This document shows, piece after piece, positions 62,626 through 64,000 of a DNA stretch of 64,000 nucleotides (position 1 is its first letter; every line of letters begins with the position of its first letter). Position numbers and translations under genes: made by a program. The notes below the pieces were generated by a model. It did not search any database, was not told where the DNA came from, and saw nothing but the letters and a program-made list of their open reading frames with translations. Source of the DNA: Sulfuricurvum sp. (GTDB taxonomy: Bacteria; Campylobacterota; Campylobacteria; Campylobacterales; Sulfurimonadaceae); NCBI GenBank assembly GCA_028710885.1, contig JAQTTG010000003.1, positions 62,001-126,000 of the forward strand. The letters are read 5' to 3'.

Positions 62626-62630
62626 TTTTA

Positions 62631-62699
62631 ACGCCATCGGAATGCATCCCGATTGGCTACGCTAACGCTGGGTTTTGCTCAGCGCAAGGCTCGCGCACA
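62631..62699. repeat. 70-bp repeat, copy B
   Basis: Second copy of the repeat at 60467-60537, same orientation on the plus strand, starting ACGCCATCGGAA and ending GCTCGCGCACA. The central hairpin is GCTGGG-TTTTG-CTCAGC. It sits between two co-directional genes and creates an open frame upstream of the next gene, which is why that gene can seem longer than it is. Confidence 0.75.
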
Positions 62700-62732
62700 T
62701 ATGTGCTTGAAAATCCACTAAAAGTGAATTTG

Positions 62733-63218
62733 ATGACCTCTTTTTGCGATCTGTTTCAAACATCGCCCCAGATGAAAATCTTGGTGGCGACCTCTCATTT
62801 TGATATCCTCATTGAAGAAATTTGCACCTATTTACAACCTTTTAACGCGACAGTCGATCTTTCCCTCTATCCGGGTGAACATACCGAGCACGCTTCTGCC
62901 GTTATCGGCAAAGTAGATACGATCAAAGATTTTAACTCACCGATCCGTTCCGCGACACGTGATTATGAGACGATCGTCCTCCAAGATGTTTTGCATTTGC
63001 ATTCCTTGCCACTGAAACTGCTACAGCTTGTCTACCGATCACTTGAAAACTCCGCAGAGATTATCATTGTTCAGTCTAAAGGAGTAATGGAGACATCGGA
63101 AGTAGAGGCATTGTTGGAGCGATCCGAATTCCGTGCGGCGAATACGATTAGTGATTTGATAGCAGGATATGATGTGATTGTGGCGAAAAAGATGCATATG
63201 TGGGGTAATGGGCTTTAA
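62733..63218 (+). CDS. Methyltransferase-like protein of unknown function
   Basis: A 161-residue protein from ATG 62733. A TTG at 62622 would add 37 residues encoded by the repeat and is rejected. The part after residue 80 reads like the second half of a class I methyltransferase: ETIVLQDVLHLHSLPLKLL, a strand AEIIIVQSKG, then a helix and the strand YDVIVAKK. The SAM-binding glycine loop is not visible, so it may be a divergent or inactive member. Ribosome site weak. Function unknown; linked to luxS only by order. Confidence 0.5.
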   Translation: MTSFCDLFQTSPQMKILVATSHFDILIEEICTYLQPFNATVDLSLYPGEHTEHASAVIGKVDTIKDFNSPIRSATRDYETIVLQDVLHLHSLPLKLLQLVYRSLENSAEIIIVQSKGVMETSEVEALLERSEFRAANTISDLIAGYDVIVAKKMHMWGNGL

Positions 63219-63224
63219 CATTTG

Positions 63225-64000
63225 TTATTGAGGTATAGGAGGAAACTGTACTCTTCCTATAGATGTGAATAGTACTTTTCTGCATTTTGTAGCAAACCTA
63301 GCATCTTTATTATTGGAAAGATATTGTGCTACATTGAATAAATCTGGTGTAAAAACTAAAGCTGTAGAGCTCGTACTAGCAGCAGACATGCATTTTGTAG
63401 TAAACGGCTCATCTCTTTCTTCAACTGGAATAAGTCTATAAGAATTTCCAAACAGCACAGCTTTGGCTGGACTTTCAATGTCATCGCGTTCTAAATCTTC
63501 ATGGATATTTAGAGCTAATTGTCTTAGTTTATCAATATTTACTGCCTTGTTGTCTTTACCTTCAGCTTCCCCAATGAGACGACCTTCTTTAGATTGAAAT
63601 ACAGCATCAAATTCGGATTTCCCGTCATTAAATTGCGAAACATCAAAACCTATAATTTTTAAGGCATCAAGTATTGCATATTCTAATGGTTTTCCTTTTT
63701 CAAATAAAAGGTTTCTTAGTCGTCCTAAGTCTTTAATTTGCTCAAGAATGATTTCTTTTTCAACTTGGGCTTTTTCTAATTTTGATTCAACCTGTAATAA
63801 TTTTACTAAGGCAGAATTTTCTTCTTTTAACTTATAACTTTGCTCTTTTGCCCATTCTGGTTCAGGAGTTAATTCGTCTAAATTGCGTAGTGCCTTATCT
63901 ATAGAAACAACTGTATTGATTAATTTTGCCGAGAATTGTTCTGCTTTTTTAGTCCATCCTCCATTTTCATCAAAGAACTCGTCAGAGTAAAAGTCAATAT
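63225..64000 (-). CDS. Coiled-coil protein with PD-(D/E)XK-like domain, partial
   Basis: The frame is open from the stop at 63225 to the window edge (258 codons), with the N-terminus outside. Residues near the edge are acidic and helical, then a coiled coil (about residues 65-105 of the visible part) rich in Lys, Glu, Leu. After it comes KPLEYAILDALKIIGFDV and a restriction-endonuclease-like motif: Asp in SEFDAVF and, after 14 residues, E-x-K in GEAEGKD. The last 90 residues include TALVFTPDLFNVAQYL. Nuclease-related activity is inferred from the motif; a defence role is possible. No family name is safely given. Confidence 0.6.
   Translation of the reverse strand, partial: IDFYSDEFFDENGGWTKKAEQFSAKLINTVVSIDKALRNLDELTPEPEWAKEQSYKLKEENSALVKLLQVESKLEKAQVEKEIILEQIKDLGRLRNLLFEKGKPLEYAILDALKIIGFDVSQFNDGKSEFDAVFQSKEGRLIGEAEGKDNKAVNIDKLRQLALNIHEDLERDDIESPAKAVLFGNSYRLIPVEERDEPFTTKCMSAASTSSTALVFTPDLFNVAQYLSNNKDARFATKCRKVLFTSIGRVQFPPIPQ

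Noticed and set aside
62622-62732. N-terminal extension of the methyltransferase-like gene
   Set aside because: The added residues are encoded by the 70-bp repeat and start at a TTG overlapping the previous stop; no ribosome site.

Overview
The window reads as a chromosomal segment of a free-living Campylobacterota (epsilonproteobacterial) species, most like Sulfuricurvum or Sulfurimonas. The evidence is a pgl-type N-glycosylation locus, a ccoNOQP cbb3 oxidase operon, porGDAB, futalosine-pathway mqnA, AddAB, and the gene order purA-fliJ-motE-like-DUF507-carA known from Campylobacter and Helicobacter. Species assignment is inference. No rRNA, CRISPR array or insertion sequence was seen. Genes are tightly packed and no gap of 300 bases or more lacks a gene.

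Layout. 1-3909: pgaBCD exopolysaccharide genes of AT-rich composition; pgaA, if present, lies to the left. 4001-4470: four tRNA genes (Gly-Leu-Cys-Ser, minus strand) behind a good sigma70 promoter. 4575-6263: ilvD. 6268-16801: a minus-strand N-glycan locus (pglF-like dehydratase, pglB, pglC-like transferase, WbpV-like reductase, four GT2 glycosyltransferases, a 34-codon ORF, pglK), with asnB divergent. 18685-29795: paired GAF proteins, YdcH-like protein, dcd, accBC, a CZB chemoreceptor, a SurA-like protein, gltX, mqnA and molybdopterin genes moaD-moaE-moeA. 29803-38650: MFS transporter, rdgB, uppP, a class V aminotransferase, hisZ-like, then purA to carA. 38942-43822: ccoNOQP with DUF4006, a 33-residue membrane peptide, a TPM protein and a FixH-like protein. 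43955-54506: addB-addA, rplM-rpsI, eptA with a PAP2 phosphatase, a peptide-binding protein and a HAD phosphatase. 54629-57799: porGDAB. 57930-63218: a DUF4332 protein, a small ORF, and an autoinducer-2 (AI-2) gene neighbourhood (lsrK, lsrG-like, class II aldolase, luxS) plus two small genes, carrying two copies of a 70-bp repeat. 63225-64000: the C-terminal part of a coiled-coil protein with a PD-(D/E)XK-like motif, cut by the window edge.

Two regions may hold undescribed biology. First, the glycosylation locus has oligosaccharyltransferase, flippase and phosphoglycosyltransferase, but no pglD/pglE bacillosamine genes. A WbpV/WreQ-like 4-keto reductase sits beside the phosphoglycosyltransferase and GT2 enzymes take the place of the GT4 set. 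I infer an N-glycan whose first sugar is QuiNAc or FucNAc rather than diacetylbacillosamine. Second, luxS lies with an AI-2 kinase, an LsrG-like monooxygenase-fold protein and a class II aldolase, with no lsrACDB transporter or lsrR in the window. This suggests a self-contained pathway that processes AI-2 inside the cell.
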